64,000 nucleotides of DNA from Frigidibacter sp. RF13 (GCF_026626305.1 NZ_JAPNUE010000003.1:62001-126000), one strand, 5' to 3'; positions 42,564 through 51,549 are shown, numbered from the stretch's first letter. Made by a program: numbers and translations. Notes: generated by a model from the sequence alone, not told the origin.

Positions 42564-43959
42564 GGCGCCCTTTGCCCTCACGCTGAAGGACAAGAATGCC
42601 GAGCGGCTTTATTGCCTGAACAGAGAGGCCGAGCAGGCGGGCCTTCACCGGGGCATGAGCTTTGCCGACGCCCGCGCCTACTGCCCCGATCTGGTCAGCC
42701 GCCCGGCGCGGCCCGATCTTGACGCGCGTTTCCTGACCGCGCTCAGCCGCTGGGCCCGGCTTTATGCGCCCTGGGTGGGGGTGGAGGGCGCGGACGGGCT
42801 GGTCTTGGACATCACCGGCACGCCCCATCTCTTCGGGGGCGAGGCGGCGATGCTTGCCGACATGCGCGCCCGCGCTGCGCGGGCGGGGCTGGAACTCAGG
42901 CTCGGGCTTGCGGGCACACGCGGCGCGGCCTGGGCGCTTGCCCATTACGGCGAGGGGATCGCGGCACCGGGGGACGAGGCCGAGGCTCTCTCCCCCCTTC
43001 CGGTCGCCGCGCTGCGGCTTGAGCCAGAGGTTTCGACCGGGCTTGAACGGGTTGGCCTGCGCCGGATCGGCGATCTTCTGGCCACGGCGCGGGCGCCGCT
43101 TTCGCGCCGCTTCGGACCGGGGCTTCTGATGCGGCTCGATCAGGCGCTGGGGCGGGCGCCCGAGGCGCTCTCGCCCCTGGCCGAGCCGCCGCATTACGGA
43201 TTGCGCCTGACCTTGCCCGAACCGATCGGCCTTGTTGCCGACGTGATGGCGGCCACGGCCCGGCTTCTGGCCCCCCTGTGCGAGCGGCTGAAGGCGAACG
43301 GCGCGGGGGCGCGGCGGTTGCAGCTGACCCTCAGGCGCGTCGATCAGGCCAGCCGGCAGGTGGAACTGCGTCTGGCCGGGCCGATGCGCGAGCCCGCCCG
43401 CATCCTGCCCTTGTTCGAGCGTGGCATCGCCGAGGTCGACGCGGGCTATGGCATCGACCAGATCCGCCTGGAGGCGGTGACGGTCGAACCGCTCGCCGTC
43501 CAGCAGATCGCCATAGGCGCCGCGCGCCAAGAACCCGAACGGCTGGATGACCTCATCACCCGGATCGGCACACGGATCGGGCTGGAGAATATCCGCCGCT
43601 TCCTGCCCGCCGACAGCCATATCCCCGAACGCGCCTTCACCCTTGCGCCTGCCGCCTTCAGCCGCCCCGAAGGGGCATGGCTGAACCCGCGCCCGCGGCC
43701 CCTGAGCCTCTTTCCGCCCGAACCGATCGCGGGCCGGGGCAATCGCCCGCCCGACCGGTTCCGCTGGCGGCGCATGATGCTGACCACAGGCCAGGCCACC
43801 GGGCCCGAACGGATCGCCCCGGAATGGTGGCTGGAGGATGAAGGCTGGCGCGCGGGCCTGCGCGATTACTGGAAGGTCGAGACGCGCGAGGGGCGTCGCC
43901 TGTGGCTGTTCCACACACCGGAAAACCCCGGCTGGTTCGTGCAGGGGGAATTCGCATGA
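42490..43959 (+). CDS. imuB: ImuB, inactive Y-family polymerase-like adaptor
   Basis: A 489-residue Y-family-like protein. It starts MKKRVICMWFPRLASDRV, where an active polymerase would have the catalytic aspartate, so it fits ImuB, which lacks polymerase activity and tethers DnaE2 to the beta clamp. The palm/thumb part includes PWVGVEGADGLVLDITGTPHLFGGE and the little-finger region follows. A PLSLFPPEPI stretch around residue 410 is the candidate clamp motif. ATG 42490 is preferred to 42466. It overlaps imuA and, by ATGA, dnaE2. Confidence 0.93.
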   Translation: MKKRVICMWFPRLASDRVLRARPVEAPFALTLKDKNAERLYCLNREAEQAGLHRGMSFADARAYCPDLVSRPARPDLDARFLTALSRWARLYAPWVGVEGADGLVLDITGTPHLFGGEAAMLADMRARAARAGLELRLGLAGTRGAAWALAHYGEGIAAPGDEAEALSPLPVAALRLEPEVSTGLERVGLRRIGDLLATARAPLSRRFGPGLLMRLDQALGRAPEALSPLAEPPHYGLRLTLPEPIGLVADVMAATARLLAPLCERLKANGAGARRLQLTLRRVDQASRQVELRLAGPMREPARILPLFERGIAEVDAGYGIDQIRLEAVTVEPLAVQQIAIGAARQEPERLDDLITRIGTRIGLENIRRFLPADSHIPERAFTLAPAAFSRPEGAWLNPRPRPLSLFPPEPIAGRGNRPPDRFRWRRMMLTTGQATGPERIAPEWWLEDEGWRAGLRDYWKVETREGRRLWLFHTPENPGWFVQGEFA

Positions 43960-46900
43960 CGAAGCCTACCTCCCCGCCTGCCTCTCTGCCAGCCGCCGGG
44001 TCGCCGCACCGCCTGTTTGATGGGTCGCGCTATGCCGAACTCTGCGTCACCTCGAACTTCAGCTTCCTAACCGGCGCCTCCCACCCCGAAGAACTGGTCT
44101 TGCGCGCCGCTGAACTGGGCCTCGATGCCATCGCGATCACCGACCGCAACACGCTCGCGGGCGTGGTGCGCGCCTGGTCGGCGCTGAAGGTGCTGAGGAA
44201 GGAGGCCGAGGAAAAGCTGCGCATCCGCTCCTCCCACCGGGTCGATCCCTGCTCGCGGCAGGTGATCGGCACGCCGCAGGATCTGGCCGTGCCGGAAAAG
44301 CCTGTCCTGCCGAAGCTGATCGTGGGGGCGCGGCTGGTGCTGACGGACTGCCCGGTCCACTGGCTGGCCCTGCCCACCGACCGCGATGCCTATCAACGGC
44401 TGGCGCGGCTTCTGACACTCGGCAAACGCCGGGCGGGCAAGGCCGAATGCCACCTGACGCTCGCCGATCTGGAAGAGGGCTGCCGGGGCATGATCCTGAT
44501 CGCGCTGCCACCCACCGATCTGGCTGCCGCGCGCCTGCCTATCCAGCGGCTCTGCCGCCGCTATCCGGGGCAGGTCTTTCTTGGCGCGCCGCCGCGCTAT
44601 GACGGGTCCGATCAGGCCTGGTTCGACGCCTGCGCCCATCTGGCACTGGCCACTTCCGCGCCGATGGTCGCGGTGGGCGATGTGCTGATGCACCGCGCCG
44701 CGCGCCGCCAGCTGGCCGATGTGCTGACCTGCCTGCGCGAGGGGATCACCATCGACCGGATCGGCACCCGCGCGCTGCCCAATGGCGAACGCCGCCTGAA
44801 GGGCGCCACCGACATGGCGCGGCTCTACCGCGGCCACCCGGCCGCACTGCGCCGCACGCTTGAGATCGCCGCGCGCTGCAGCTTCGACCTGTCGGAACTC
44901 AGCTACGATTACCCCGACGAGATCGCCGATGGCGAAAGCCCGCAGGCCCGGCTGGAACGGCTGTCGCGCGACGGGCTGAAACGGCGCTACCCCGGGGGCG
45001 CACCGGACCGGGTTCTGGGGTTGATGGAAAAGGAGCTGACGCTCGTGGGCGAGCTGAACTATGCCGCCTATTTCCTCACCGTCCATGACATCGTGTCCGA
45101 GGCGCGTTCGCGCGGCATCCTCTGCCAGGGGCGGGGGTCGGCCGCCAATTCGGTCCTGTGCTACCTTCTCGGCATCACCGACGTCTCGCCCGACATGATC
45201 GGCATGGTGTTTGAACGCTTCATCTCGCGCCACCGGGGCGAGCCGCCCGATATCGACGTCGATTTCGAACATGAGCGGCGGGAAGAGATCATCCAGTGGA
45301 TCTATGAAAAATACGGCCGCCATCGCGCGGGCCTCTGCGCGACCGTGATCCATTTCCGCTCGCGTGCCGCGATCCGCGAGGTGGGCAAGGTCATGGGCCT
45401 GTCCCAGGATGTGACCGCCGCTTTGTCGGGCCAGATCTGGGGCATGTCGAGCCGGGGGGCGGAGCCCGAGCGTATCCGCGAACTGGGCCTTGATCCGTCC
45501 AACCGGCGGCTGGCCCAGACCATCCGCCTCATCGGCGAGATGATCGGCTTTCCCCGTCATCTCAGCCAGCATGTCGGCGGCTTCGTCATCACCCGCGGGC
45601 GGCTCGACGAACTGTGCCCGATCGAGAATGCCGCGATGGAGGGGCGCACCGTCATCGAATGGGACAAGGACGATATCGACGCCTTGAACATCCTCAAGGT
45701 CGATGTCCTGTCGCTTGGCATGCTGACCTGCCTGCGCAAGTCCTTTGATCTCTTGGAAGAACATGAACGGACCCGCCTCACGCTCGATGCCGTGCCGCAG
45801 GAAGATCCCGCGACCTACCGGATGCTGCAGCGCGCCGATGCGGTCGGCGTCTTTCAGGTCGAAAGCCGGGCGCAGATGAATTTCCTGCCGCGCATGAAGC
45901 CCGCGACCTTCTATGATCTGGTGATCGAGGTCGCCATCGTCCGCCCCGGGCCGATCCAGGGCGGCATGGTCAAGCCCTATATCCGCCGTCGCCAAGGGCT
46001 GGAGGCGCCGGAACCTTTCGGCCCCGCGCTTGCCCGGGTCACCGAAAAGACCCTGGGCGTGCCGCTCTTTCAGGAACAGGCGATGCAGATCGCCGTGGTG
46101 GGGGCGGGCTATTCCGCCGAAGAGGCCGACCAGCTTCGCCGCTCGCTCGCCTCTTTCCGGCGGATGGGCACGATCGGCGCCCACCGCGACCGGTTCATCG
46201 CGGGCATGCGGGCGAACGGCTATGATCAGGCGATCGCCGAGGCCTGCTTTTCCCAGATCGAGGGTTTCGCCGATTACGGTTTTCCCGAAAGCCATGCCGC
46301 GGCCTTCGCCATGCTGACCTATGTCTCGTCCTGGCTCAAATGCCACCATCCGGCGGTCTTCGGTTGCGCGCTTCTGAATTCGCAGCCGATGGGCTTTTAC
46401 GCCCCCGCCCAGATCGTGCGCGATCTGCGCGACCACGGGGTCGAGGTGCGGCCGATCTGCGTGAACCGCAGCGGCTGGGACAATCATCTGGAACGCCGCG
46501 CCGACGGGGCGCTGGCGCTCAGGCTCGGCTTTCGCCAGATCAAGGGCTTCCGGGAGGAGGAGGCGGGCTGGATCGTCGCCGCGCGCGGCAACGGCTATCC
46601 CGACCCCGAAAGCCTGTGGCTGCGCGCGGGGCTTTTGCCTGCGGTGCTGGAACGGCTGGCCGAGGCGGACGCCTTCCTGTCGATGGGTCTCAGCCGCCGC
46701 GAGGCGCTGTGGGAGGTCAGGGGGATAAGGGGGGCGGCGCCTTTGCCGCTGTTTGCCGATCCGCTTGATGGCGAGGGGCTGGCCGAGCCGCGCGTCACCC
46801 TGCCGGCCATGCATCTGGGCGAGGAGGTGGTGGAGGATTACATCGCGCTGCGCCTGACGCTCCGCGCCCATCCGATGGAGCTGTTGCGCCCCGCGCTGCC

Positions 46901-47345
46901 GGGGCTGACGCCGCATGAGAGGCTGGTCGGCGCCCCCCTCCGCCGCACATCGGTCTGCGGCCTCGTCATCACCCGCCAGCGGCCCGGCACCGCCTCTGGC
47001 GTCATCTTCCTGACGCTGGAGGATGAGACGGGTGTATCAAATATCGTTGTCTGGCCAAAGGTTTACGAACGCTTCCGCCGCGCGGTCATGGGGGGCCGCC
47101 TCCTCCGCGTCACCGGGCGGCTGGAGCGGGAGGGGATCGTTGTCCACCTGATCGCCGACGAGATCGAGGATATTTCCCACCGCCTCTCCGAGCTTGGCCA
47201 TCCGATGGACGGGGCGGTGGGCATCACCCATCCCAAGGCCGACGAGGCCCCCCGCCAGCCCCGCAAACCACCCCGCCAGCCGCCGCGGGCGATGCACCCC
47301 AGAGAGCAGGCGAAGAGGCTGTTCCCCAGCCGCGATTTCCACTGA
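43956..47345 (+). CDS. dnaE2: Error-prone DNA polymerase III alpha (DnaE2/ImuC)
   Basis: An 1129-residue C-family polymerase for translesion synthesis. The order is N-terminal PHP domain (YAELCVTSNFSFLTGASHPEE at about 30), palm with catalytic PDIDVDF near residue 435, fingers (SRGILCQGRGSAANS, FPRHLSQHVGGFVITRG), tandem HhH region and OB fold (TSVCGLVITRQRPGTASGVIFLTLEDETG in pieces). The tail is basic and proline-rich. The start at 43956 overlaps the imuB stop; an upstream in-frame start at 43902 is unnecessary. The DnaE2 type is supported by the imuAB context. Confidence 0.97.
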   Translation: MTKPTSPPASLPAAGSPHRLFDGSRYAELCVTSNFSFLTGASHPEELVLRAAELGLDAIAITDRNTLAGVVRAWSALKVLRKEAEEKLRIRSSHRVDPCSRQVIGTPQDLAVPEKPVLPKLIVGARLVLTDCPVHWLALPTDRDAYQRLARLLTLGKRRAGKAECHLTLADLEEGCRGMILIALPPTDLAAARLPIQRLCRRYPGQVFLGAPPRYDGSDQAWFDACAHLALATSAPMVAVGDVLMHRAARRQLADVLTCLREGITIDRIGTRALPNGERRLKGATDMARLYRGHPAALRRTLEIAARCSFDLSELSYDYPDEIADGESPQARLERLSRDGLKRRYPGGAPDRVLGLMEKELTLVGELNYAAYFLTVHDIVSEARSRGILCQGRGSAANSVLCYLLGITDVSPDMIGMVFERFISRHRGEPPDIDVDFEHERREEIIQWIYEKYGRHRAGLCATVIHFRSRAAIREVGKVMGLSQDVTAALSGQIWGMSSRGAEPERIRELGLDPSNRRLAQTIRLIGEMIGFPRHLSQHVGGFVITRGRLDELCPIENAAMEGRTVIEWDKDDIDALNILKVDVLSLGMLTCLRKSFDLLEEHERTRLTLDAVPQEDPATYRMLQRADAVGVFQVESRAQMNFLPRMKPATFYDLVIEVAIVRPGPIQGGMVKPYIRRRQGLEAPEPFGPALARVTEKTLGVPLFQEQAMQIAVVGAGYSAEEADQLRRSLASFRRMGTIGAHRDRFIAGMRANGYDQAIAEACFSQIEGFADYGFPESHAAAFAMLTYVSSWLKCHHPAVFGCALLNSQPMGFYAPAQIVRDLRDHGVEVRPICVNRSGWDNHLERRADGALALRLGFRQIKGFREEEAGWIVAARGNGYPDPESLWLRAGLLPAVLERLAEADAFLSMGLSRREALWEVRGIRGAAPLPLFADPLDGEGLAEPRVTLPAMHLGEEVVEDYIALRLTLRAHPMELLRPALPGLTPHERLVGAPLRRTSVCGLVITRQRPGTASGVIFLTLEDETGVSNIVVWPKVYERFRRAVMGGRLLRVTGRLEREGIVVHLIADEIEDISHRLSELGHPMDGAVGITHPKADEAPRQPRKPPRQPPRAMHPREQAKRLFPSRDFH

Positions 47346-47374
47346 ATATCCCGTCCCGCAAGCGTCGGCCCCCC

Positions 47375-47400
47375 GTCCCGCATCCGTCCCGCATCCGTCC
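47375..47400 (+). repeat. Short tandem repeat GTCCCGCATCC
   Basis: Two perfect 11-base copies (47375-47385, 47386-47396) and the start of a third, just after dnaE2. A looser copy (GTCCCGCAAGC) precedes them. Confidence 0.7.
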
Positions 47401-47491
47401 CGACAGGGGCGAACGGAAGGGCAAGGGTCTGGAAAGGGTTTGGAGGGGACCGGTACGGCGAAGGGCGCCGAAATCCTTGAAGGTTTTCGGT

Positions 47492-47514
47492 CCGATTTCT
47501 TTTCAAGAAATCGG
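47492..47514 (+). terminator. Hairpin ending the imuAB-dnaE2 operon
   Basis: CCGATTTCTT (47492-47501), a TTC loop and AAGAAATCGG (47505-47514) form a perfect 10-bp stem about 150 bases past dnaE2. There is no T-run, but the stem holds AT-rich steps unlike its GC-rich surroundings. Confidence 0.55.
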
Positions 47515-47637
47515 CGGCGGCGCGGGGGGAGAGGTCAGCCAGCGGACTGGGGCGCGGTTGCAAAAGATGATGATCTGGCCGCCGTTCACGGCCACCCGAT
47601 AGCCCCGGCGCTGAACTTCGGCCAAGAAGCGGTCCAT
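47503..47637 (-). CDS. Possible small protein, 44 residues
   Basis: An ATG at 47635-47637 opens a frame ending at the hairpin. The peptide begins MDRFLAEVQRRGYRVAVNG and continues GGQIIIFCNRAPVRWL before a proline-rich end. The pattern of one amphipathic helix and two strands looks protein-like, but there is no strong ribosome site and no homologue known to me. Listed as a candidate only. Confidence 0.3.
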   Translation of the reverse strand: MDRFLAEVQRRGYRVAVNGGQIIIFCNRAPVRWLTSPPAPPPIS

Positions 47638-47667
47638 GCCCGCGAACCGCGACCGGCCGGCGCAGAC

Positions 47668-47898
47668 CTATTCGGATTCCTGCCGACGCAGGAAGAAGAG
47701 GGCGAGCAGAAGGCCGAAGACGGCCAGACCCGCCGCGGTCTGCAGGGTGCCGAACTGGTCGGTGGCCGCCGTGACGACGGATTTCAGTGCCCGCGTCTTC
47801 GACGAGCCGCCCTCGCCACCCGGGAAACTGTCGGTCAGGACCGCATAGGAGGCCCAGCCGAAAAGGCCGAGCGCGATAATTGCCTGCACATATTTCAT
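47668..47898 (-). CDS. Small two-helix membrane protein
   Basis: A 76-residue protein with GGAGGGG a few bases before the ATG at 47898. One helix is at the N-terminus (YVQAIIALGLFGWASYAVL) and one at the C-terminus (TAAGLAVFGLLLALFFL), followed by RRQESE. The central part is polar (GGEGGSSKTRALKSVVTAATDQ). The frame upstream to 47970 is not needed. No known function. Confidence 0.75.
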   Translation of the reverse strand: MKYVQAIIALGLFGWASYAVLTDSFPGGEGGSSKTRALKSVVTAATDQFGTLQTAAGLAVFGLLLALFFLRRQESE

Positions 47899-48433
47899 GG
47901 AGGACCCCTCCGCTGTTGTCGTCTGGGCAAGGTTAACGGCGGAAAGGGGCGGGATTTGGACGCGCCCCAATGCGCGGGGCCATCGCCCCGCGCACGGTCA
48001 CCGGCCGACACTATCCCGGCCGTGCGCCTGACGCACGGCCAGCGCCCGCCCTCCGGGCGGCGGGCGCATTCGCACCCGCCAGGGCAGGCGCCGTCCGTGC
48101 CCAATCGTCCGGTCTTGCCGAGAGCCCCTTGGCGCTGCCTCGCGTCAGCGCCAATCGGACCGGGTAACGCGCCACTGGCGCGTTACCTGCCGGTCCTCTG
48201 GGGGGGCGCAGGCCACTCTGCAGATGATGCAGTTGTGGGTAGGATGTGGAGTCAAACAAACCAGTTGCGGACGGAAGGGGGCGGTGCTTGCGAATTAGAG
48301 AGCGTATCTGATGGTTGAATTCTTTAGAAATAGCCCTTAGGTTGGTAGTCGGCAGCCATGCGCCGGACAAAGCCAGAGTGGCCGATAGGTCGCAGGCGGT
48401 GACGCAATCATGGCCCGGGGGGCTGCCGACCAC
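47899..48433. other. 535-base stretch without a convincing gene: hairpin cluster and boundary of an AT-richer segment
   Basis: From 47971 to 48187 several unrelated GC-rich inverted repeats follow one another. From about 48210 the base composition drops and stays lower through the DUF3800 gene. A 140-codon frame on the minus strand (48011-48433) merely reads through the hairpins and is not accepted. A 10-bp inverted repeat GTCGGCAGCC (48348-48357 with 48421-48430) lies near the right end. Confidence 0.6.
47971..48187. repeat. Cluster of five adjacent GC-rich hairpins
   Basis: Stems: 47971-47980/47985-47994; 48018-48026/48032-48040; a GCGCCCGCC palindromic stretch at 48042-48067; 48129-48137/48146-48154; and a 12-bp stem 48163-48174/48176-48187. 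The arms differ in sequence, so this is not one repeated unit. It may be a structured RNA, a set of terminators or a dispersed noncoding element. Confidence 0.6.
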
Positions 48434-49225
48434 TCACCTGAAGCGAAGCAAGATTTCAGTTTGTGCAGGGTCCAAGTGGGCCTTTTCGATATTTGGCAAG
48501 AGCTTCAGCCCGTAACTGAGGTAGTTACCATTTCTGTTGTAAATATTACCTGCCAACTCCCGAATGTAGGTTCCCTCAACATTCCCATAAACGTCCTTCT
48601 CAAGCGCAGCGGCAACAGCGCTTACGCCACAATCAGCAATCTGAAGCCCTGCCTTCCTTGAGTGATCTTGAGCCTCAACGGCTTCAATGTCGATCGTCGG
48701 CCAGTGAACACTCGTTTCGGGGCTATCCCTCAGCCGCCGCAGATACTCCTTAAATCCATCGTAGCTCAATCCGCCGCGACGAGAAAAAATTATCTTTGCA
48801 CGACCATCGCCTTCTCGGACCAAGGGGCGGAGATCGCGGCAGAGCCAAGAAACACGTTCTATCAGATACCTTGTTAGATAAAAGTATAGTTGGTTTTTCG
48901 CGGCAAAAACGGAAGCCTCCGGCGCGGTCTTTAGGCCTGCTACGACAGCGAACCTAACTGGCTTGCCAGAAATGATCTGCGCAGCTCGCCTCTTCTGATT
49001 GTGGTTGAAATCTTTGAAGTGAATTGAACGCCCCTGTTTTTGCGGGGCGCACTCAGACTTGATCGAGTCGCGCAAAGTAACAAGTTCAAGGTCTCGGCTG
49101 GCCCGTACGATACATGCGCCAATTACAAGCCAGTGAGAGGCGCCGCCGCTCGCCCCGGGGTTCCGAAACTTTGCGAGACCGTCGTCGCCGGATTCGTCAA
49201 TATAGACAATATAGGAATGGGACAT
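48434..49225 (-). CDS. DUF3800 protein (RNase H-like fold), probably acquired
   Basis: A 263-residue DUF3800 protein. The family's opening strand YIVYIDESGDDG carries the conserved acidic residues. GRSIHFKDFNH, GRAKIIFSRRGG and the later AGLQIADCGVSAVAAALE complete the expected RNase H-like core, where a DESGD-type acid and the LQIAD aspartate pair. Such genes occur in phages, islands and near defence genes; their activity is unproved. Base composition is clearly richer in A+T than its neighbours, and it sits alone between pyrG and a hairpin cluster. No ribosome site is obvious at the ATG (49225). Confidence 0.85.
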   Translation of the reverse strand: MSHSYIVYIDESGDDGLAKFRNPGASGGASHWLVIGACIVRASRDLELVTLRDSIKSECAPQKQGRSIHFKDFNHNQKRRAAQIISGKPVRFAVVAGLKTAPEASVFAAKNQLYFYLTRYLIERVSWLCRDLRPLVREGDGRAKIIFSRRGGLSYDGFKEYLRRLRDSPETSVHWPTIDIEAVEAQDHSRKAGLQIADCGVSAVAAALEKDVYGNVEGTYIRELAGNIYNRNGNYLSYGLKLLPNIEKAHLDPAQTEILLRFR

Positions 49226-49273
49226 AAGCCAAAACTAAGCCCTAAATTACACTTGTCTAGGCCCGTAGAAACT

Positions 49274-50917
49274 TCACACCAACCGCTCCACCTCCTTCGC
49301 CGCCCGCACGAAATCCGCAAACAAGGGATGGGGCGCGAAGGGTTTGGACTTCAGTTCCGGGTGGAACTGGACGCCGATGAACCAGGGGTGGTCCTTCCAT
49401 TCGACGATCTCCGGGAGACGCCCGTCGGGCGACATGCCGGAGAAGATCAGGCCGCATTTCTCCAGCCGGTCGCGGTATTTGATGTCGACCTCGTAGCGGT
49501 GGCGGTGGCGTTCCTCGATCGTGGTGTCGCCATAGACCTCGGCCACCTTTGAGTCCGCCGCCAGCATCGCCGTATAGGCGCCAAGCCGCATGGTGCCGCC
49601 CTTGTCGTCGTCCGCCTTGCGGCTGACGGTGTGGTTGCCCTGCACCCATTCCTTCAGGTGATAGACGACCGGCTCGAACCGCTTCTCGCCCTTTTCATGG
49701 TCGAATTCCTCGGATCCCGCGCGGGTGACGCCGGCCATGTTGCGGGCGGCCTCGATCACCGCCATCTGCATGCCGAGACAGATGCCGAGGTAGGGCACGC
49801 CCTTTTCGCGGGCGAATTGCGCGGCCTTGATCTTGCCTTCCGTCCCCCGCTCGCCGAAGCCGCCGGGGACGAGGATGGCGTGGAAGGCCTCGAGCCACGG
49901 TGCGGGGTCTTCGCGTTCGAAAATCTCCGCGTCGATCCATTCGGCCTTCACCCGCACGCGGTTGGCCATGCCGCCATGGGTCAGCGCCTCGGCGATGGAT
50001 TTGTAGGCGTCTTCGAGCTGCGTGTACTTGCCGACGATGGCCACGCGCACCTCGCCCTCGGCATGGGTCAGACGGTCCATCACGTCGGTCCAGCGGTCGA
50101 GGTTCGGTTTTGGCGCGGGCGAGATGCCGAACGCGTCCAAGACCGCCTGGTCAAGGCCCGCGCGGTGATAGGCGAGGGGGGCCTCGTAGATGGTGGACAG
50201 GTCATAGGCGGGGATCACCGCCTCTTTCCGCACGTTGCAGAAGAGCGCGATCTTTTCGCGTTCGCGGTCGGGGATCGGATGTTCGGACCGGCAGACCAGC
50301 ACGTCGGGCGCAAGGCCGATGGATTGCAGTTCCTTGACCGAATGCTGGGTGGGCTTGGTTTTGAGTTCACCGCTCGCCGCGAGATAGGGGAGGAGCGTCA
50401 GGTGCATCAGGATCGACTGGCCGCGCGGGCGTTCGTGGATGAACTGGCGGATCGCCTCGAAGAAGGGCAGGCCCTCGATGTCGCCCACGGTGCCGCCGAT
50501 CTCGCACAGCATGAAATCGACCTCTTCCTCGCCGATGCGAAGGAAGTCCTTGATTTCATTGGTGACGTGGGGAATGACCTGGATGGTTTTGCCAAGGTAG
50601 TCGCCGCGGCGCTCCTTCTCCAGCACGTTGGAATAGATCCGGCCGGAGGAGATGGAATCGGTCTTGCGGGCATGGACGCCGGTGAAACGTTCATAATGGC
50701 CGAGGTCGAGGTCGGTTTCGGCGCCGTCGTCGGTCACGAAGACCTCGCCATGCTCAAAGGGCGACATCGTGCCGGGGTCGACGTTCAGGTAAGGATCGAG
50801 CTTGCGGAGCCTGACCGAATAGCCACGGGCCTGCAAAAGCGCGCCAAGCGCCGCCGATGCCAGCCCCTTGCCAAGCGAAGAGACCACACCGCCGGTGATG
50901 AAGATATAGCGCGCCAT
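49274..50917 (-). CDS. pyrG: CTP synthase
   Basis: A 547-residue enzyme making CTP from UTP, ATP and glutamine. The N-terminal synthetase domain begins [20 protein letters not shown] and includes [15 protein letters not shown] and the [12 protein letters not shown] switch. The C-terminal glutaminase has the Cys nucleophile in [12 protein letters not shown] and the His/Glu pair in [13 protein letters not shown] 50917 gives the normal start; the frame to 51064 is an extension. It follows secG, 162 bases away, as in other Rhodobacterales. Confidence 0.98.
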   Translation of the reverse strand: MARYIFITGGVVSSLGKGLASAALGALLQARGYSVRLRKLDPYLNVDPGTMSPFEHGEVFVTDDGAETDLDLGHYERFTGVHARKTDSISSGRIYSNVLEKERRGDYLGKTIQVIPHVTNEIKDFLRIGEEEVDFMLCEIGGTVGDIEGLPFFEAIRQFIHERPRGQSILMHLTLLPYLAASGELKTKPTQHSVKELQSIGLAPDVLVCRSEHPIPDREREKIALFCNVRKEAVIPAYDLSTIYEAPLAYHRAGLDQAVLDAFGISPAPKPNLDRWTDVMDRLTHAEGEVRVAIVGKYTQLEDAYKSIAEALTHGGMANRVRVKAEWIDAEIFEREDPAPWLEAFHAILVPGGFGERGTEGKIKAAQFAREKGVPYLGICLGMQMAVIEAARNMAGVTRAGSEEFDHEKGEKRFEPVVYHLKEWVQGNHTVSRKADDDKGGTMRLGAYTAMLAADSKVAEVYGDTTIEERHRHRYEVDIKYRDRLEKCGLIFSGMSPDGRLPEIVEWKDHPWFIGVQFHPELKSKPFAPHPLFADFVRAAKEVERLV

Positions 50918-51038
50918 GTCTGCTACTGCCCCCGTGAGGAAATGTTTTTCTCTGACCGCAAGCCTTCCGGCGCGCAGCATCACGGGAGTCAAGATATATC
51001 CGATTCGGCCCGGACCCGCAACCGGACCGCAAGATTTT

Positions 51039-51060
51039 GAGGGCGATTTTCGCCGCCCTC
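51039..51060 (-). terminator. Hairpin after secG
   Basis: GAGGGCG (51039-51045) pairs with CGCCCTC (51054-51060), 20 bases beyond the secG stop on the minus strand. The tail is AAAATCTT rather than a T-run. Confidence 0.5.
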
Positions 51061-51079
51061 CCAAGAATAGTGGTCTGAT

Positions 51080-51436
51080 CTAGTTCGACGGCGCGGTGCC
51101 TGCAGGCGCGGGTTCAACCGGCGGCGGCAGGAGATCGCCTTCCGGCAGTGCCGGGGCGTCGGTCGGTGCCTCGCTGGCCGGAGCCGCGGCGGGGGCGGTT
51201 TCGATCACCGACGATCCGGCGGCATTGCGTGCGGCGAGGACGGTGAGCGTGATCGAGGTGGCGATGAAGCCTGCCGCGAGGATCCAGGTCAGCTTGGTCA
51301 GCGCGTTGGCCGCGCCGCGCGCGGTCATGGCGCCGCCGCCCGACAGAAGCGCGCCGCCCTCGTTCCGCTGCAGAAGCACGACCCCGATGAGGAGAAGCGC
51401 GAGGATCAGGTGAACGGTGAGGATGACGTTTTCCAT
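51080..51436 (-). CDS. secG: Preprotein translocase subunit SecG
   Basis: A 118-residue SecG with its two helices (VILTVHLILALLLIGVVLLQ, LTWILAAGFIATSITLTVL) and the family loop GGALLSGGGAMTARGAANALTKLT. The extended Ala/Pro-rich C-terminal tail is common in alphaproteobacteria. It aids SecYEG in protein export. It lies upstream of pyrG on the same strand. Confidence 0.95.
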   Translation of the reverse strand: MENVILTVHLILALLLIGVVLLQRNEGGALLSGGGAMTARGAANALTKLTWILAAGFIATSITLTVLAARNAAGSSVIETAPAAAPASEAPTDAPALPEGDLLPPPVEPAPAGTAPSN

Positions 51437-51495
51437 GGGACCCGGTCTGGTGGCTGACGCGCTTATCTAGGCGCAGAGCGGCAGGGGTGCAAGGC

Positions 51496-51523
51496 GTTTC
51501 AGGCGCCGTCTGGCGCCTGAAAC
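51496..51523 (-). terminator. Perfect 12-bp hairpin between the DJ-1-like gene and secG
   Basis: GTTTCAGGCGCC (51496-51507) pairs with GGCGCCTGAAAC (51512-51523) around a 4-base loop. It lies 27 bases after the DJ-1-like stop and 60 before secG. A terminator for the former is the simplest reading; there is no T-run. Confidence 0.65.
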
Positions 51524-51549
51524 CGATGTTCTGTGGCAACGGCGAGCGT

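Larger units (their letters stand above)
47346..47667. other. 322-base intergenic stretch after dnaE2
   Basis: This stretch contains an 11-base tandem repeat (47375-47400), a G-rich run with five blocks of three or four G (47406-47448), a 10-bp hairpin (47492-47514) and a possible 44-codon reading frame on the minus strand (47503-47637). Nothing else is recognised. Confidence 0.6.

Noticed and set aside
42445..43914. 489-codon frame opposite imuB
   Set aside because: Arg/Gln/Pro-rich antisense shadow with no motif.
44067..46916. 949-codon open frame opposite dnaE2
   Set aside because: It is a shadow caused by high GC; the plus strand encodes a full C-family polymerase with all motifs.
48011..48433. 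140-codon minus-strand frame over the hairpin cluster
   Set aside because: It reads through several hairpins, has no ribosome site and no protein-like pattern.
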